Positions 36,824-45,205 of a stretch of DNA of 50,710 bases are shown here, piece by piece. The notes under the pieces were generated by a model. The model did no database searches and had not been told where the DNA came from. It saw nothing but the letters and a program-made list of their open reading frames with translations. A program made the position numbers and the translations under genes. The stretch covers positions 1 to 50,710 of the forward strand of contig NZ_FCOA02000045.1 in NCBI RefSeq assembly GCF_001544875.2, given 5' to 3'. The stretch is from Caballeronia hypogeia (GTDB lineage: Bacteria; Pseudomonadota; Gammaproteobacteria; Burkholderiales; Burkholderiaceae). Numbering within the stretch: position 1 is the stretch's first letter; the number at the start of each line of letters is the position of its first letter.

Positions 36824-37461
36824 CTTTCGTTGCCGCCGCACTGGTCGCGCAGACGATAGCCGCGCTCCGCCTTGCTCAGGTCTTCGGGATCGAGTTCGGG
36901 AAACGCGCCGCGCAGTTCGGCGGCGAGCATCGACAGCGCGCTTGCTTCACCCGACTTCAACTCCAGTTCGAGTTCGCTGATGTCGGCGCGATGCGTCTTG
37001 CCATCGACTTCGGCCGTGATTTCGCCGAGATCCAGCGCGACTTCGATCTGCGAGCCTTCGCGCTCGATGTCCCACGTGATACGTCGGAAATCGGTCTTGA
37101 ATAGCGCGACGAGTTGCGGCGCGGCGCGTTCCAGCGCGCTGCGCGCTTTCGAGTCGTCGCAGGTGTCGAGCAGGGCATCGATTTCGAGCGCTTCGCCCGC
37201 GACCGGCAATTCCCATTCGTGCCGTTCGCTCAATCCCGCGACCGTCTTGCCTAGCGTCTTGTACGTCTGCAGCCATTGCTCCGGCGTGCGGCGCAGGCGC
37301 AGCGCCGATTTCGCTTTGGCGAGCGCATTGTCGGACGTGTCGAAATAGACGTTGGTGAGCGTGATCGGCTTGCCCGGTCCCGTGCGTTGGTCGAAGAAGC
37401 GCGCGACGTCGTCGTGTTGCGACGGCGCGAGCGCGAGCTTCAGTTCTCGTTCGATTCCCAT
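36820..37461 (-). CDS. CYTH-domain protein (triphosphatase/adenylate cyclase class IV-like)
   Basis: A 213-residue soluble protein. The N-terminal ExExK signature (ERELK at residues 4-8) is followed by YFDTSDNALAKAKSALRLRR and the interior charged strands of the tunnel fold. CYTH proteins hydrolyse inorganic or organic triphosphates, or cyclise ATP; the activity here is unproven, with tripolyphosphatase most common. It lies 20 bp after trpC and overlaps ung. The position inside a tryptophan operon has no obvious metabolic logic. Confidence 0.9.
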   Translation of the reverse strand: MGIERELKLALAPSQHDDVARFFDQRTGPGKPITLTNVYFDTSDNALAKAKSALRLRRTPEQWLQTYKTLGKTVAGLSERHEWELPVAGEALEIDALLDTCDDSKARSALERAAPQLVALFKTDFRRITWDIEREGSQIEVALDLGEITAEVDGKTHRADISELELELKSGEASALSMLAAELRGAFPELDPEDLSKAERGYRLRDQCGGNER

Positions 37462-37480
37462 GCGAGTCCTGTGGGTGCAA

Positions 37481-38266
37481 TCAGAAGAACATCCGCGCGA
37501 GCTCTGCGCCGGGATCGTCGGCGCGCATGAACGCTTCGCCGACGAGGAAGGTATGCACGCGCATCGCGCGCAGCCGGTCGACATCGACGCGCGACAGGAT
37601 GCCCGATTCCGTCACCACGATGCGATCGTCCGGCACCTGTTCCAGCATGCCGATGGTCGTGTCGATGGTCGTTTCGAACGTGCGCAGATTGCGATTGTTG
37701 ATGCCGATGAGCGGCGTCTTCAGCGTGAGCGAATCGCGCAGTTCGTCGGCGTCGTGCACTTCGACCAGCACCGCGAGCCCGAGCGAATGCGCGTACGCTT
37801 CGAGATCCTGCATCTGCGAGAGCTCGAGCGCGGCGGCGATCAGCAGGATGCAGTCGGCGCCCATCGCGCGCGCTTCCATGATCTGATACGGATCGACGAT
37901 GAAGTCCTTGCGCAGCACCGGCAGGCTGCACGCGCCGCGCGCTTCCTGAAGATACGCGACGCTGCCCTTGAAGAACTGCACGTCGGTGAGCACGGAGAGG
38001 CAGGCCGCGCCGCCTTTTTCGTACGAACGCGCGATCTCGGCGGGCACGAAGTTCTCGCGCAGCACGCCTTTCGACGGACTCGCCTTCTTCACTTCGGCGA
38101 TCACGGCGGCCTGATTCGCCGCATGCTTCGCGCGCAACGCTCCGACGAAATCGCGCAAATCGCGCGTGCTCGCTTCGAGCTTCAGCTCTTCGAGCGGCGC
38201 GCTCTGTTCGGCCGCGCGGACTTCCTCGCGCTTGACCGCGATGATGCGATCCAGAATGTCACTCAT
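37481..38266 (-). CDS. trpC: Indole-3-glycerol phosphate synthase
   Basis: A 261-residue TIM-barrel enzyme that closes the indole ring of tryptophan, as a stand-alone protein without a TrpF fusion. The typical MSDILDRIIAVKREEV start is followed by IAEVKKASPSKGVLRENF (phosphate/lysine motif), VLRKDFIVDPYQI and LIGINNRNLRTFE. The length is normal. It follows trpD by 12 bp. Confidence 0.96.
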   Translation of the reverse strand: MSDILDRIIAVKREEVRAAEQSAPLEELKLEASTRDLRDFVGALRAKHAANQAAVIAEVKKASPSKGVLRENFVPAEIARSYEKGGAACLSVLTDVQFFKGSVAYLQEARGACSLPVLRKDFIVDPYQIMEARAMGADCILLIAAALELSQMQDLEAYAHSLGLAVLVEVHDADELRDSLTLKTPLIGINNRNLRTFETTIDTTIGMLEQVPDDRIVVTESGILSRVDVDRLRAMRVHTFLVGEAFMRADDPGAELARMFF

Positions 38267-38278
38267 GTTGGGCTTCCG

Positions 38279-39313
38279 TTATTTCTTCGCGAACTGCTGC
38301 GTGAATTTGACCAGGGTCTCGATCTTCTCGCGGGCCGCGCCGCTTTCGATCGCCTCGCGCGCGGCGGCCATGCCGGCTTCGATCGTGTCGACGACATTCG
38401 CAGCATAAAGCGCGGTGCCGGCATTCAATGTGACGATCTCGCGCGCAACGCCCGCCTTGTTGTTCAGCGCGCCGAGCAGCATGGCCTTCGACTCCTGCGC
38501 GTCCTGCACCTTAAGCGTTCGGTTCGACATCATTTGCAGGCCGAAGTCCTCGGGATGAATCTCGTACTCGGTCACTTCGCCGTTCTTCAGTTCGCCGACC
38601 TTCGTTGCCGCGCCGAGCGAGACTTCGTCCATGCCGTCCTTTCCGTACACGACGAGCACGTGCTTCGCGCCGAGACGCTGCATCACGCGCACCTGAATGC
38701 CGACGAGGTCTTCGTGGAACACGCCTTGAAGCTGATTCGGCGCGCCGGCCGGATTCGTCAGCGGCCCGAGAATATTGAAGATGGTGCGCACGCCGAGTTC
38801 GCGCCGCACGGGCGCGATGTTCTTCATCGCCGGATGATGATTCGGCGCGAACATGAAGCCCATGCCGGTTTCGGCAATCGACGCGGCCACTTGTTCCGGC
38901 GTCAGATCGATGTTCACGCCGAGCGCTTCGAGCACGTCCGCGCTGCCCGACTTGCTCGATACGCCGCGATTGCCGTGCTTCGCCACCTTCGCGCCCGCTG
39001 CCGCCGACACGAACATCGACGCGGTGGAAATGTTGAAGGTATGCGAGCCGTCGCCGCCGGTGCCGACGATATCGACGAAATTCGAGTTGTCTTCCACCTC
39101 GACGTGATTCGCGAACTCGCGCATGACGGTTGCGGCCGCCGCGATCTCGCCGATGGTTTCCTTCTTTACGCGCAAGCCGGTGATGATCGCGGCGGCCATG
39201 ACGGGCGACATCTCGCCGCGCATGATCTGACGCATCAGATGCAGCATTTCGTCGTGGAAGATCTCGCGATGCTCGATCGTGCGTTGCAGCGCTTCCTGTG
39301 CGGTGATGGTCAT
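38279..39313 (-). CDS. trpD: Anthranilate phosphoribosyltransferase
   Basis: A 344-residue enzyme that joins anthranilate to PRPP. The glycine-rich PRPP loop DIVGTGGDGSHTFNIST, the KHGNRGVSSKSGSAD loop and the substrate site HHPAMKNIAPVRRELGVRTIFN are intact. It is a separate protein, not fused to TrpG. trpG ends three bases upstream, so the genes are tightly packed. Confidence 0.96.
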   Translation of the reverse strand: MTITAQEALQRTIEHREIFHDEMLHLMRQIMRGEMSPVMAAAIITGLRVKKETIGEIAAAATVMREFANHVEVEDNSNFVDIVGTGGDGSHTFNISTASMFVSAAAGAKVAKHGNRGVSSKSGSADVLEALGVNIDLTPEQVAASIAETGMGFMFAPNHHPAMKNIAPVRRELGVRTIFNILGPLTNPAGAPNQLQGVFHEDLVGIQVRVMQRLGAKHVLVVYGKDGMDEVSLGAATKVGELKNGEVTEYEIHPEDFGLQMMSNRTLKVQDAQESKAMLLGALNNKAGVAREIVTLNAGTALYAANVVDTIEAGMAAAREAIESGAAREKIETLVKFTQQFAKK

Positions 39314-39316
39314 GGT

Positions 39317-39901
39317 TTAAGCCCGCTTGCCGGTCGATGAGTTCTTGATGAAGTTTTCGAGCAGCGCGTGGCCATGCTCGGAAAGAATCGATTCCGGATG
39401 GAACTGCACGCCTTCCACTTCGAGTTCCTTGTGGCGCACGCCCATGATCTCGCCGTCCGGCGTCCACGCGGACACTTCCAGACAGTCGGGCAAAGACTCG
39501 CGCTCGATGGCCAGCGAGTGATAGCGCGTCACGTTGAAGTGTTTCGGCAGATCGGCGAACACGCCTTTACAGTCTGTCTCGATCTGGCTCACCTTCCCGT
39601 GCATGATCGTCTGTGCGCGAACGACACGGCCGCCGAACGCTTCGCCGATCGCCTGATGGCCGAGACACACGCCGAGAATCGGCAGCTTGCCGGAGAATTC
39701 GCGCAGTACGTCGAGCGTGATACCCGCGTGTTGCGGATTGCTCGGTCCCGGCGAGAGGCAAATGCGTTCTGGAGCGAGCTTCGCGATTTCGTCGAGCGTG
39801 ATTTCGTCGTTGCGATACGTGCGCACGTCGCAGCCGAGTTCGCCGAAGTACTGGACCAGGTTGTAGGTGAAGGAATCGTAGTTGTCGATCATCAGCAGCA
39901 T
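39317..39901 (-). CDS. trpG: Anthranilate synthase component II (glutamine amidotransferase)
   Basis: A 194-residue class I amidotransferase that supplies ammonia to TrpE. It starts MLLMIDNYDSFTYNLVQYF, has the nucleophile Cys in LGVCLGHQAIGEAFGG, and the catalytic His-Glu in VQFHPESILSEHG. TrpG and PabA are often the same protein in this group, so it may also serve folate synthesis. It lies 12 bp after trpE. Confidence 0.95.
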   Translation of the reverse strand: MLLMIDNYDSFTYNLVQYFGELGCDVRTYRNDEITLDEIAKLAPERICLSPGPSNPQHAGITLDVLREFSGKLPILGVCLGHQAIGEAFGGRVVRAQTIMHGKVSQIETDCKGVFADLPKHFNVTRYHSLAIERESLPDCLEVSAWTPDGEIMGVRHKELEVEGVQFHPESILSEHGHALLENFIKNSSTGKRA

Positions 39902-39913
39902 GGTCTTGTCTCC

Positions 39914-41410
39914 TCAGAAGTCGCTGTCGAGGCCGTCTTGCACTTGCTCGGCCGCGCGCAACACGGCGCGCGCCTTGTTCTCCGTTTCCTGCCATTCCGA
40001 CTCGGGCACGGAATCGGCGACGACGCCCGCTGCCGCCTGAACATAGAGATTGCCTTTGTGGATCAGGCCGGTGCGGATCGCGATGGCCAGATCCATTTCG
40101 CCGCTGAACGAGAGATAACCGACCGCGCCGCCGTACAGGCCCCGCTTGACCGGCTCGAGTTCGTCGATGAGCTCCATCGCGCGAACCTTCGGCGCGCCCG
40201 AGAGCGTGCCGGCGGGGAAGGTGGCGCGCAGCACGTCGAAGTTGTTCATGTCTTCCTTCAGCTTGCCTTCGACCGAACTCACGATGTGCTGCACGTGCGA
40301 ATACTTCTCGATGATCATCTTGTCCGTCACGGCGACCGAGCCTGTTTGCGCGATGCGTCCAACGTCGTTGCGCGCGAGGTCGATCAGCATCACGTGTTCG
40401 GCGATTTCCTTCGGATCGTTGAGCAGTTCGGTGCCCAGTTCGGCGTCGCGTTCGGGCGTGTTGCCGCGCGGACGCGTGCCGGCGAGCGGACGGATGGTCA
40501 CGATGCGATCTTCCGCGCGCTTTTCCTGACGTACCAGAATTTCCGGCGACGCGCCCACCACATGCACCTCGCCGCCGAAGTTGTAGTAGTACATGTAAGG
40601 CGACGGATTCAGCGAACGCAGCGCGCGATACAGCGAAAGCGGATTGTCGCGGAACGGCTTGATGAGACGCTGGCCGACCTGAACCTGCATCAGCTCGCCC
40701 GCCGCGATGTATTCCTTGGCCTTGCGCACCGCGTTCAGATAGTCGTCTTTCTTGAACTCGCGGAATGTTTCGGTGCGCACGCTCGAGGACGTCACCGGCG
40801 GCTGCACCGTCACACGCAGGCGCGCGCGCAACTCACGCAGCCGGTGCTTAGCCTTGGCATACGCTTCCGGCTTCGTCGGGTCGGCGTAGACGATCAGATA
40901 GAGCTTGCCCGCCAGATTGTCTATGACTGCGACTTCTTCGGTCAGCAGCAACTGAATGTCGGGAAGGTTCAGATCGTCGGGCGGCGCGGTATCGGCGAGT
41001 TTCTTCTCGATGTAGCGCACTGCGTCATAGCCGAAGTAACCGGCGAGACCGCCGCAGAACCGTGGCAAGCCCGGGCGCGTCGCGACCTTGAAGCGCTTCT
41101 GGAAGTTCTCGATGAACGCGAGCGGATCGCCGTCGTCCGTTTCGATGACGTTGCCGTCGGTCACGACTTGCGTTTTGCCGTTCTGCACCGAAACGATCGT
41201 GCGCGCCGGCAGCCCGATGAACGAATAGCGCCCGAAGCGCTCGCCGCCCACGACGGACTCCAGCAGGAACGAGTTTGCGCCGTTGCGCTCGGATTGCGCG
41301 AGCTTCAGGTAGAGCGAGAGCGGCGTTTCGAGGTCGGCCAGCGCTTCGGCGATCAGCGGAATGCGGTTGTAGCCTTCATTCGCCAGCGATTGGAATTCGA
41401 GTTCGGTCAT
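39914..41410 (-). CDS. trpE: Anthranilate synthase component I
   Basis: A 498-residue chorismate-utilising enzyme. The tryptophan feedback site is present: FLLESVVGGERFGRYSFIG (LLES and GRYSFIG elements). The C-terminal catalytic core holds IRPLAGTRPRGNTPERD and YGGAVGYLSFSGEMDLAIAIRT. ATG 41410 has an AAGGA box; the longer upstream frame was discarded. Unusually it is preceded by a 350-bp leader that contains a peptide and attenuator, listed separately. Confidence 0.95.
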   Translation of the reverse strand: MTELEFQSLANEGYNRIPLIAEALADLETPLSLYLKLAQSERNGANSFLLESVVGGERFGRYSFIGLPARTIVSVQNGKTQVVTDGNVIETDDGDPLAFIENFQKRFKVATRPGLPRFCGGLAGYFGYDAVRYIEKKLADTAPPDDLNLPDIQLLLTEEVAVIDNLAGKLYLIVYADPTKPEAYAKAKHRLRELRARLRVTVQPPVTSSSVRTETFREFKKDDYLNAVRKAKEYIAAGELMQVQVGQRLIKPFRDNPLSLYRALRSLNPSPYMYYYNFGGEVHVVGASPEILVRQEKRAEDRIVTIRPLAGTRPRGNTPERDAELGTELLNDPKEIAEHVMLIDLARNDVGRIAQTGSVAVTDKMIIEKYSHVQHIVSSVEGKLKEDMNNFDVLRATFPAGTLSGAPKVRAMELIDELEPVKRGLYGGAVGYLSFSGEMDLAIAIRTGLIHKGNLYVQAAAGVVADSVPESEWQETENKARAVLRAAEQVQDGLDSDF

Positions 41411-41631
41411 GTTGCGATCCTTGAGCGACGCGCGCTGTCGAAGGTGGCGCGGCATCGGGAGTGCAGGGCGCTGCGGTCGGTCGAATCTCGTGATGATCGC
41501 ATACGGCGGCCCGGCCGCTTCGAATCACGAAAGCGGTGCGGACGATTCGCACGGCACTACGCGACGAGTGCGCGGGCGAAGCTCGGTGTACGGCGATTCA
41601 ACGGAAACGGCGCAGGAATGCGCAGCGAAAC
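41411..41631. other. trpE leader, distal part
   Basis: About 220 bp between the attenuator and trpE with no gene. It contains a 13-bp perfect dyad GCGGCC-C-GGCCGC (41506-41518) of unknown use. The distance from terminator to trpE is longer than in classical trp leaders. Confidence 0.55.
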
Positions 41632-41673
41632 AAAAAACGGATGCTGAAGCGCGATCACGCGGATGGCTTCAGC
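41632..41673 (-). terminator. trp attenuator (rho-independent terminator)
   Basis: On the minus strand GCTGAAGC (41666-41673) pairs with GCTTCAGC (41643-41650); after five bases comes a run of six T (41632-41637). It lies 15 bp after the stop codon of the Trp-rich leader peptide, so it reads as the terminator of an attenuator for trpE. Confidence 0.72.
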
Positions 41674-41695
41674 GCACCTCGGGCGAGGTTAGCGC
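41672..41695 (-). promoter_or_regulatory. Candidate antiterminator hairpin
   Basis: On the minus strand GCGC-TA-ACCTC pairs with GAGGT-GCGC around a GCCC loop. It spans the leader-peptide stop codon and shares bases 41672-41673 with the 5' arm of the terminator stem, so both cannot be complete at once. A ribosome stalled on the early Trp codons would leave it free to form. Confidence 0.5.
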
Positions 41696-41763
41696 GACCA
41701 GCGACGCCAGGGCCAGGCTCCCCGGTCGATGCTGCTCAGACTCCGTTTTCTGTTGAGAAACAT
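41689..41763 (-). CDS. trpL: trp leader peptide
   Basis: A 24-codon frame begins at ATG 41763 (MFLNRKRSLSS...) and ends at TAA 41689. Residues 17, 19 and 22 are tryptophan (W-P-W-R-R-W-S-R at the end), three Trp codons in eight, far above the roughly 1% expected. The ATG is 12 nt after the gph stop codon and 353 nt before trpE. The Shine-Dalgarno is weak, so translation may depend on ribosomes terminating at gph. It is too short for routine gene finding and not part of any family I know. Confidence 0.7.
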   Translation of the reverse strand: MFLNRKRSLSSIDRGAWPWRRWSR

Positions 41764-41775
41764 GAATGGTTGGAC

Positions 41776-42516
41776 TTATTCAGTCAGTGTGGTGTCCGGC
41801 GGCGCCAAAGTGGCGGCAATCGCGGATGCTGCGGTGCGCAGCGAGGAAACTATACCATCGGATTTCACGGACTGTACAGGTTTCCCATGGTTGTAACCGT
41901 ACGGTACGGTCAAGGTCGCGAGGCCGGCCGCGCGGCCCGCGAGCGCGTCGTTTTCCGAATCGCCGACCGCCACGGTTTCGCGCGGCAGCACGTCGAGGCG
42001 TTCGCAAGCCGTGAGCATCGGCAACGGATCGGGCTTCTTCGCGGGCAGCGAATCGCCGCCAAGAATCACCTTGAAGAAATCCACGATGCCGAAGTGCGAA
42101 AGCAACTCGACCGCGAAGCGATGCGGCTTGTTGGTCACGCACGCGAGCGCGATGCCGAGCTCGCGCATCGCCTCCAGGCCTTCCTTCACCTCGGGGAACA
42201 GCGCCGAATGCTTGCCGTTGACCTTCGCGTATTCGCTTTGATAGATCGCGATGGCGTCGTCGAATTGCGCGGCCGCCTGCGAGTGCGGCAGGCGCACGGC
42301 CAGCACGCTGCGGATCAGATTCTCCGAGCCCTTGCCCACATAGTCCGTGACTTCGTCGCGCGTGACCGGCTGCTGCAGGCCGATGCGCTCGAGCATGGCG
42401 TTCAGCGCGGCGACGAAGTCATCCGCGGTGTCGACCATGGTGCCGTCGAGGTCGATGATCGCCGCGCGAATCGGGCGGTTCACGAAGGGCGTCTGCGCCG
42501 CCGCGATTTCACTCAT
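41776..42516 (-). CDS. gph: Phosphoglycolate phosphatase
   Basis: A 246-residue HAD phosphatase that removes 2-phosphoglycolate, a product of DNA 3'-end repair. The motifs are AAIIDLDGTMVDTADDF (nucleophile Asp), LACVTNKPHRFA, LPAKKPDPLPML and VAVGDSENDALAG. It overlaps the rpe stop by four bases (ATGA). trpE follows, separated by the leader region. Confidence 0.93.
   Translation of the reverse strand: MSEIAAAQTPFVNRPIRAAIIDLDGTMVDTADDFVAALNAMLERIGLQQPVTRDEVTDYVGKGSENLIRSVLAVRLPHSQAAAQFDDAIAIYQSEYAKVNGKHSALFPEVKEGLEAMRELGIALACVTNKPHRFAVELLSHFGIVDFFKVILGGDSLPAKKPDPLPMLTACERLDVLPRETVAVGDSENDALAGRAAGLATLTVPYGYNHGKPVQSVKSDGIVSSLRTAASAIAATLAPPDTTLTE
41849..41878 (-). promoter_or_regulatory. Candidate internal trp promoter
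   Basis: Within the gph 3' end on the minus strand, TGTACA (41873-41878) and TATAGT (41849-41854) are 18 bp apart, with a TGG extended -10. It would start RNA near 41842, about 80 nt before trpL. The -35 element is weak and the box is also coding sequence. Confidence 0.4.
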
Positions 42517-43208
42517 TGTTTTGCTCCCGCTTCGGTCTTGGCCAGTTCCGCGCGCATCGCGTCGATCACCTGCTTGTAGTCGGGCTTGCCGAAAATGGCC
42601 GAGCCCGCGACGAAGGTGTCGGCGCCGGCTGCCGCGATTTCAGCGATGTTGTCGACCTTCACGCCGCCGTCGATTTCCAGATGGATCGAGCGGCCCGTCC
42701 GCTCGCGGTATGCGTCGATGCGCTTGCGCGCTTCACGCAGCTTGACGAGTGCCTCGGGAATGAACGACTGGCCGCCGAAACCGGGATTGACCGACATGAT
42801 GAGCACGAGATCGAGCTTGTCCATCACGTAGTCGAGGTAGTTGAGCGGCGTCGCGGGATTGAACACGAGGCCCGCCTTGCAGCCGTGATCGCGGATCAGC
42901 GAGAGCGTGCGGTCGATATGCACCGAACCTTCCGGGTGAAAGCTGATCACGTTGGCGCCGGCCTTCGCGAAATCGGGCACGATGCGGTCGACCGGCTCGA
43001 CCATCAGATGCACGTCGATGGGCACGTCCACATGCGGACGGATGGCTTCGCACACCATCGGGCCGATCGTGAGATTCGGGACGAAGTGATTGTCCATGAC
43101 GTCGAAGTGGATCCAGTCGGCGCCGGCGGCGACGACGTTGCGGACTTCCTCGCCGAGTCGGGCGAAGTCGGCGGACAGGATGCTGGGAGCGATGTGGAAT
43201 TGCGCCAT
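42513..43208 (-). CDS. rpe: Ribulose-phosphate 3-epimerase
   Basis: A 231-residue TIM-barrel enzyme of the pentose phosphate pathway. It starts MAQFHIAPSILSADFARLGEE and shows the metal and phosphate sites HFDVMDNHFVPNLTIGP, DVHLMVEPVDRI, MSVNPGFGGQSFIPE and LEIDGGVKVDN. ATG 43208 is used; the ORF extends upstream without homology. It overlaps the gph start by four bases. It is the first gene of the rpe-gph-trp unit and diverges from apaG. Confidence 0.95.
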   Translation of the reverse strand: MAQFHIAPSILSADFARLGEEVRNVVAAGADWIHFDVMDNHFVPNLTIGPMVCEAIRPHVDVPIDVHLMVEPVDRIVPDFAKAGANVISFHPEGSVHIDRTLSLIRDHGCKAGLVFNPATPLNYLDYVMDKLDLVLIMSVNPGFGGQSFIPEALVKLREARKRIDAYRERTGRSIHLEIDGGVKVDNIAEIAAAGADTFVAGSAIFGKPDYKQVIDAMRAELAKTEAGAKQ

Positions 43209-43429
43209 GGACGTATGTGGGTAGCGGCCTAAAGCGGTGATTTTAACCCGCGTTTTCCTTCGAGTCCCCTCGTCCGAATGACCAGCGTACGGCGCGCGGA
43301 TGTGGCGCCGGGACACCAATCGTGTTGCGGGCGCGGCGCTCATCAAGCAGAATGCCAGACCAATAGCGGCGCGCCCGCGCGCCCTCGTCCGGCATCACGG
43401 CGGCCGATTGAACTGGAATTGGAACTACG

Positions 43430-43804
43430 ATGAGCCAGTACGAATTCAGCGTTTCCGTCGAGACGCGGTATTTGCCGGACCAGTCGGACCCGGACAGCCG
43501 CCAATATGCATTTGCCTACACGCTGACGATTCGCAATACCGGCCAGGTTGCGGCCCAGCTGATTTCACGGCACTGGATCATCACCGACAGCAACAACCAC
43601 GTGCAGGAAGTGAAGGGGCTGGGCGTGGTCGGGCATCAGCCGCTGTTGCCTCCGGGCGAGCAGTTCGAATACACGAGCTGGGCGGTGATCGCGACGCCGG
43701 TCGGCACGATGCGCGGCGAATATTTCTGCGTGGCCGAAGACGGCGAGCGCTTCGAGGCACCCGTAGCGGAATTCGCATTGCATATGCCGCGCACGCTCCA
43801 CTGA
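43430..43804 (+). CDS. apaG: ApaG protein
   Basis: A 124-residue single-domain immunoglobulin-like protein. The family start MSQYEFSVSVETRYLPDQSD, then YAFAYTLTIRNTG, SRHWIITDSNNHVQEVKGLGVVGHQPLLPPGE and the ending APVAEFALHMPRTLH are conserved. It is usually described in relation to Co/Mg resistance or pyrophosphate metabolism, with no settled biochemistry. It ends 28 bp before the stop of the convergent small gene. Confidence 0.94.
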   Translation: MSQYEFSVSVETRYLPDQSDPDSRQYAFAYTLTIRNTGQVAAQLISRHWIITDSNNHVQEVKGLGVVGHQPLLPPGEQFEYTSWAVIATPVGTMRGEYFCVAEDGERFEAPVAEFALHMPRTLH

Positions 43805-43832
43805 GCGGGAAAAGCGGCGGGCGCGGCGTGAG

Positions 43833-43982
43833 TCAGCGGCGTTTCGCCGGATCGTTCGAGCGGTTCTGGTTTTTCTTCTTGCCCGATGCCGTCCATACGA
43901 CGATGAAAATCAGCAAGGCGAGCGCCAAGACCGACTCGAGCGCAAAAATAAGCATTGGATATTCGTCGAACAGATCAGACAT
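43833..43982 (-). CDS. Small membrane protein, 49 aa
   Basis: A short frame read by hand: MSDLFDEYPM... then one hydrophobic helix (about residues 11-31, LIFALESVLALALLIFIVVW), then a basic cytoplasmic tail (KKKNQNRSNDPAKRR). GGGAA lies six bases before the ATG. The ATG at 43982 overlaps the region of the mltA start, so the two genes begin head to head. It resembles short transmembrane proteins that are often missed. No function is known. Confidence 0.62.
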   Translation of the reverse strand: MSDLFDEYPMLIFALESVLALALLIFIVVWTASGKKKNQNRSNDPAKRR

Positions 43983-44010
43983 GGCGGTTCCCATCAAGAA
44001 CGAGCATTGT

Positions 44011-45144
44011 ATGCGTTTCGCGCGGCCTGCCGCACGAGCAGCGGCCTGGGCCGCATCGATTGCTACCGCTGTCCTGCTCGCCTCGTGCGGAGGCGGTAAT
44101 TATGTGAAGCCGGGCCCGTCCACGGCCGGCGGCACGCCTATCATCACCGGACAGCGTGCGGCGTCGCGGCTGACCGCGGTGAGCTGGCAGCAGGTGCCGG
44201 GCTGGCAGGATGACTCCCTGATTGGCGCGACGGCCGCGTTGCGTCAGAACTGCAACCGGCTCGCGCGGCAAAGCAACTGGCAGAGGGCGTGCGCGGCGGC
44301 GCTGCAGCTCGACGACCTCGACATGTCGGCGGCGCGCAGTTTCTTCGAGACCTATTTCACACCTTTTCAGCTCGCCAATACCGACGGCACGCTCGACGGC
44401 CTCGTGACCGGCTACTACGAGCCGCTATTGCGCGGCTCGCGCACACGCCACGGGCCTTATCAGTACGCGCTGTATCGCTGGCCGTATCGCTACAAGCCGG
44501 GCTCGGCGCTGCCGGCGCGCGCTCAGCTCGAACGTTCGGGCGTCTTGAACGGCAACGAACTCGTATGGGTGGACGATCCGATCGAGGCGTTCTTCCTGCA
44601 AGTGCAGGGCTCGGGTCGCGTCACCATGGAGGACGGCAGCGTGATGCGCGTCGGCTTCGGCGGGACGAACAACCAGCCGTACCGGTCAATCGGTAAGGAA
44701 TTGCTCGATCGCGGTGAACTGACGCCGGCGCAGGCGACGATGCAAGGCATCAAAGCATGGGCGAAGGCGAACCCCGCGCGCGTCGATGCCTTGCTCGACG
44801 TGAATCCGCGCTTCGTGTTCTTCCGCGAGATGCCGGCAAGCGACACGACAGCCTCGAGCCTGGGCGACGGTCCGGTGGGCGCGCTGGGCGTGCCGCTGAC
44901 GCCCGAACGGTCGATCGCGGTCGATCCTTCGGCGATCCCGCTCGGTACGCCCGTGTTCCTCCAGACGACGCGCCCGCTCAGCAATCGGCCGATGAACCGC
45001 CTCGTTTTCGCGCAGGACACCGGTTCGGCTATCAAGGGCGGCGTGCGCGCCGACTACTTCTGGGGACTCGGCGACGATGCGGGCGATCTCGCCGGCCGCA
45101 TGAAGCAGGGCGGCCGGATGTGGCTGTTGCTTCCCAACTCCTGA
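44011..45144 (+). CDS. mltA: Membrane-bound lytic transglycosylase A
   Basis: A 377-residue outer-membrane lipoprotein. The signal peptide ends with the lipobox LLASC (Cys at about residue 26). MltA and 3D domains follow: GLVTGYYEPLLRGSRT, FFLQVQGSGRV and the catalytic Asp in LVFAQDTGSAIKGGVRADYFWG. It cuts murein glycan strands with anhydro-sugar formation. ATG 44011 fits the signal peptide better than ATG 43981, which would add ten non-hydrophobic residues. A bidirectional terminator follows. Confidence 0.93.
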   Translation: MRFARPAARAAAWAASIATAVLLASCGGGNYVKPGPSTAGGTPIITGQRAASRLTAVSWQQVPGWQDDSLIGATAALRQNCNRLARQSNWQRACAAALQLDDLDMSAARSFFETYFTPFQLANTDGTLDGLVTGYYEPLLRGSRTRHGPYQYALYRWPYRYKPGSALPARAQLERSGVLNGNELVWVDDPIEAFFLQVQGSGRVTMEDGSVMRVGFGGTNNQPYRSIGKELLDRGELTPAQATMQGIKAWAKANPARVDALLDVNPRFVFFREMPASDTTASSLGDGPVGALGVPLTPERSIAVDPSAIPLGTPVFLQTTRPLSNRPMNRLVFAQDTGSAIKGGVRADYFWGLGDDAGDLAGRMKQGGRMWLLLPNS

Positions 45145-45165
45145 ACTTCGCGTTTCACGCAGAAA

Positions 45166-45197
45166 AAAGCTCGCGGCCGATGTGGTCCGCGAGCTTT
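45166..45197. terminator. Bidirectional terminator, mltA / paaK
   Basis: AAAGCTCGCGG (45166-45176) and CCGCGAGCTTT (45187-45197) form an 11-bp stem with A and T runs on both flanks. It ends mltA and the paa operon. Confidence 0.9.
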
Positions 45198-45205
45198 TTT
45201 TCGCG

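Noticed and set aside
43981..44010. Upstream mltA start at ATG 43981
   Set aside because: It adds ten polar residues before the lipoprotein signal peptide and lacks a ribosome binding site; ATG 44011 gives a standard signal.
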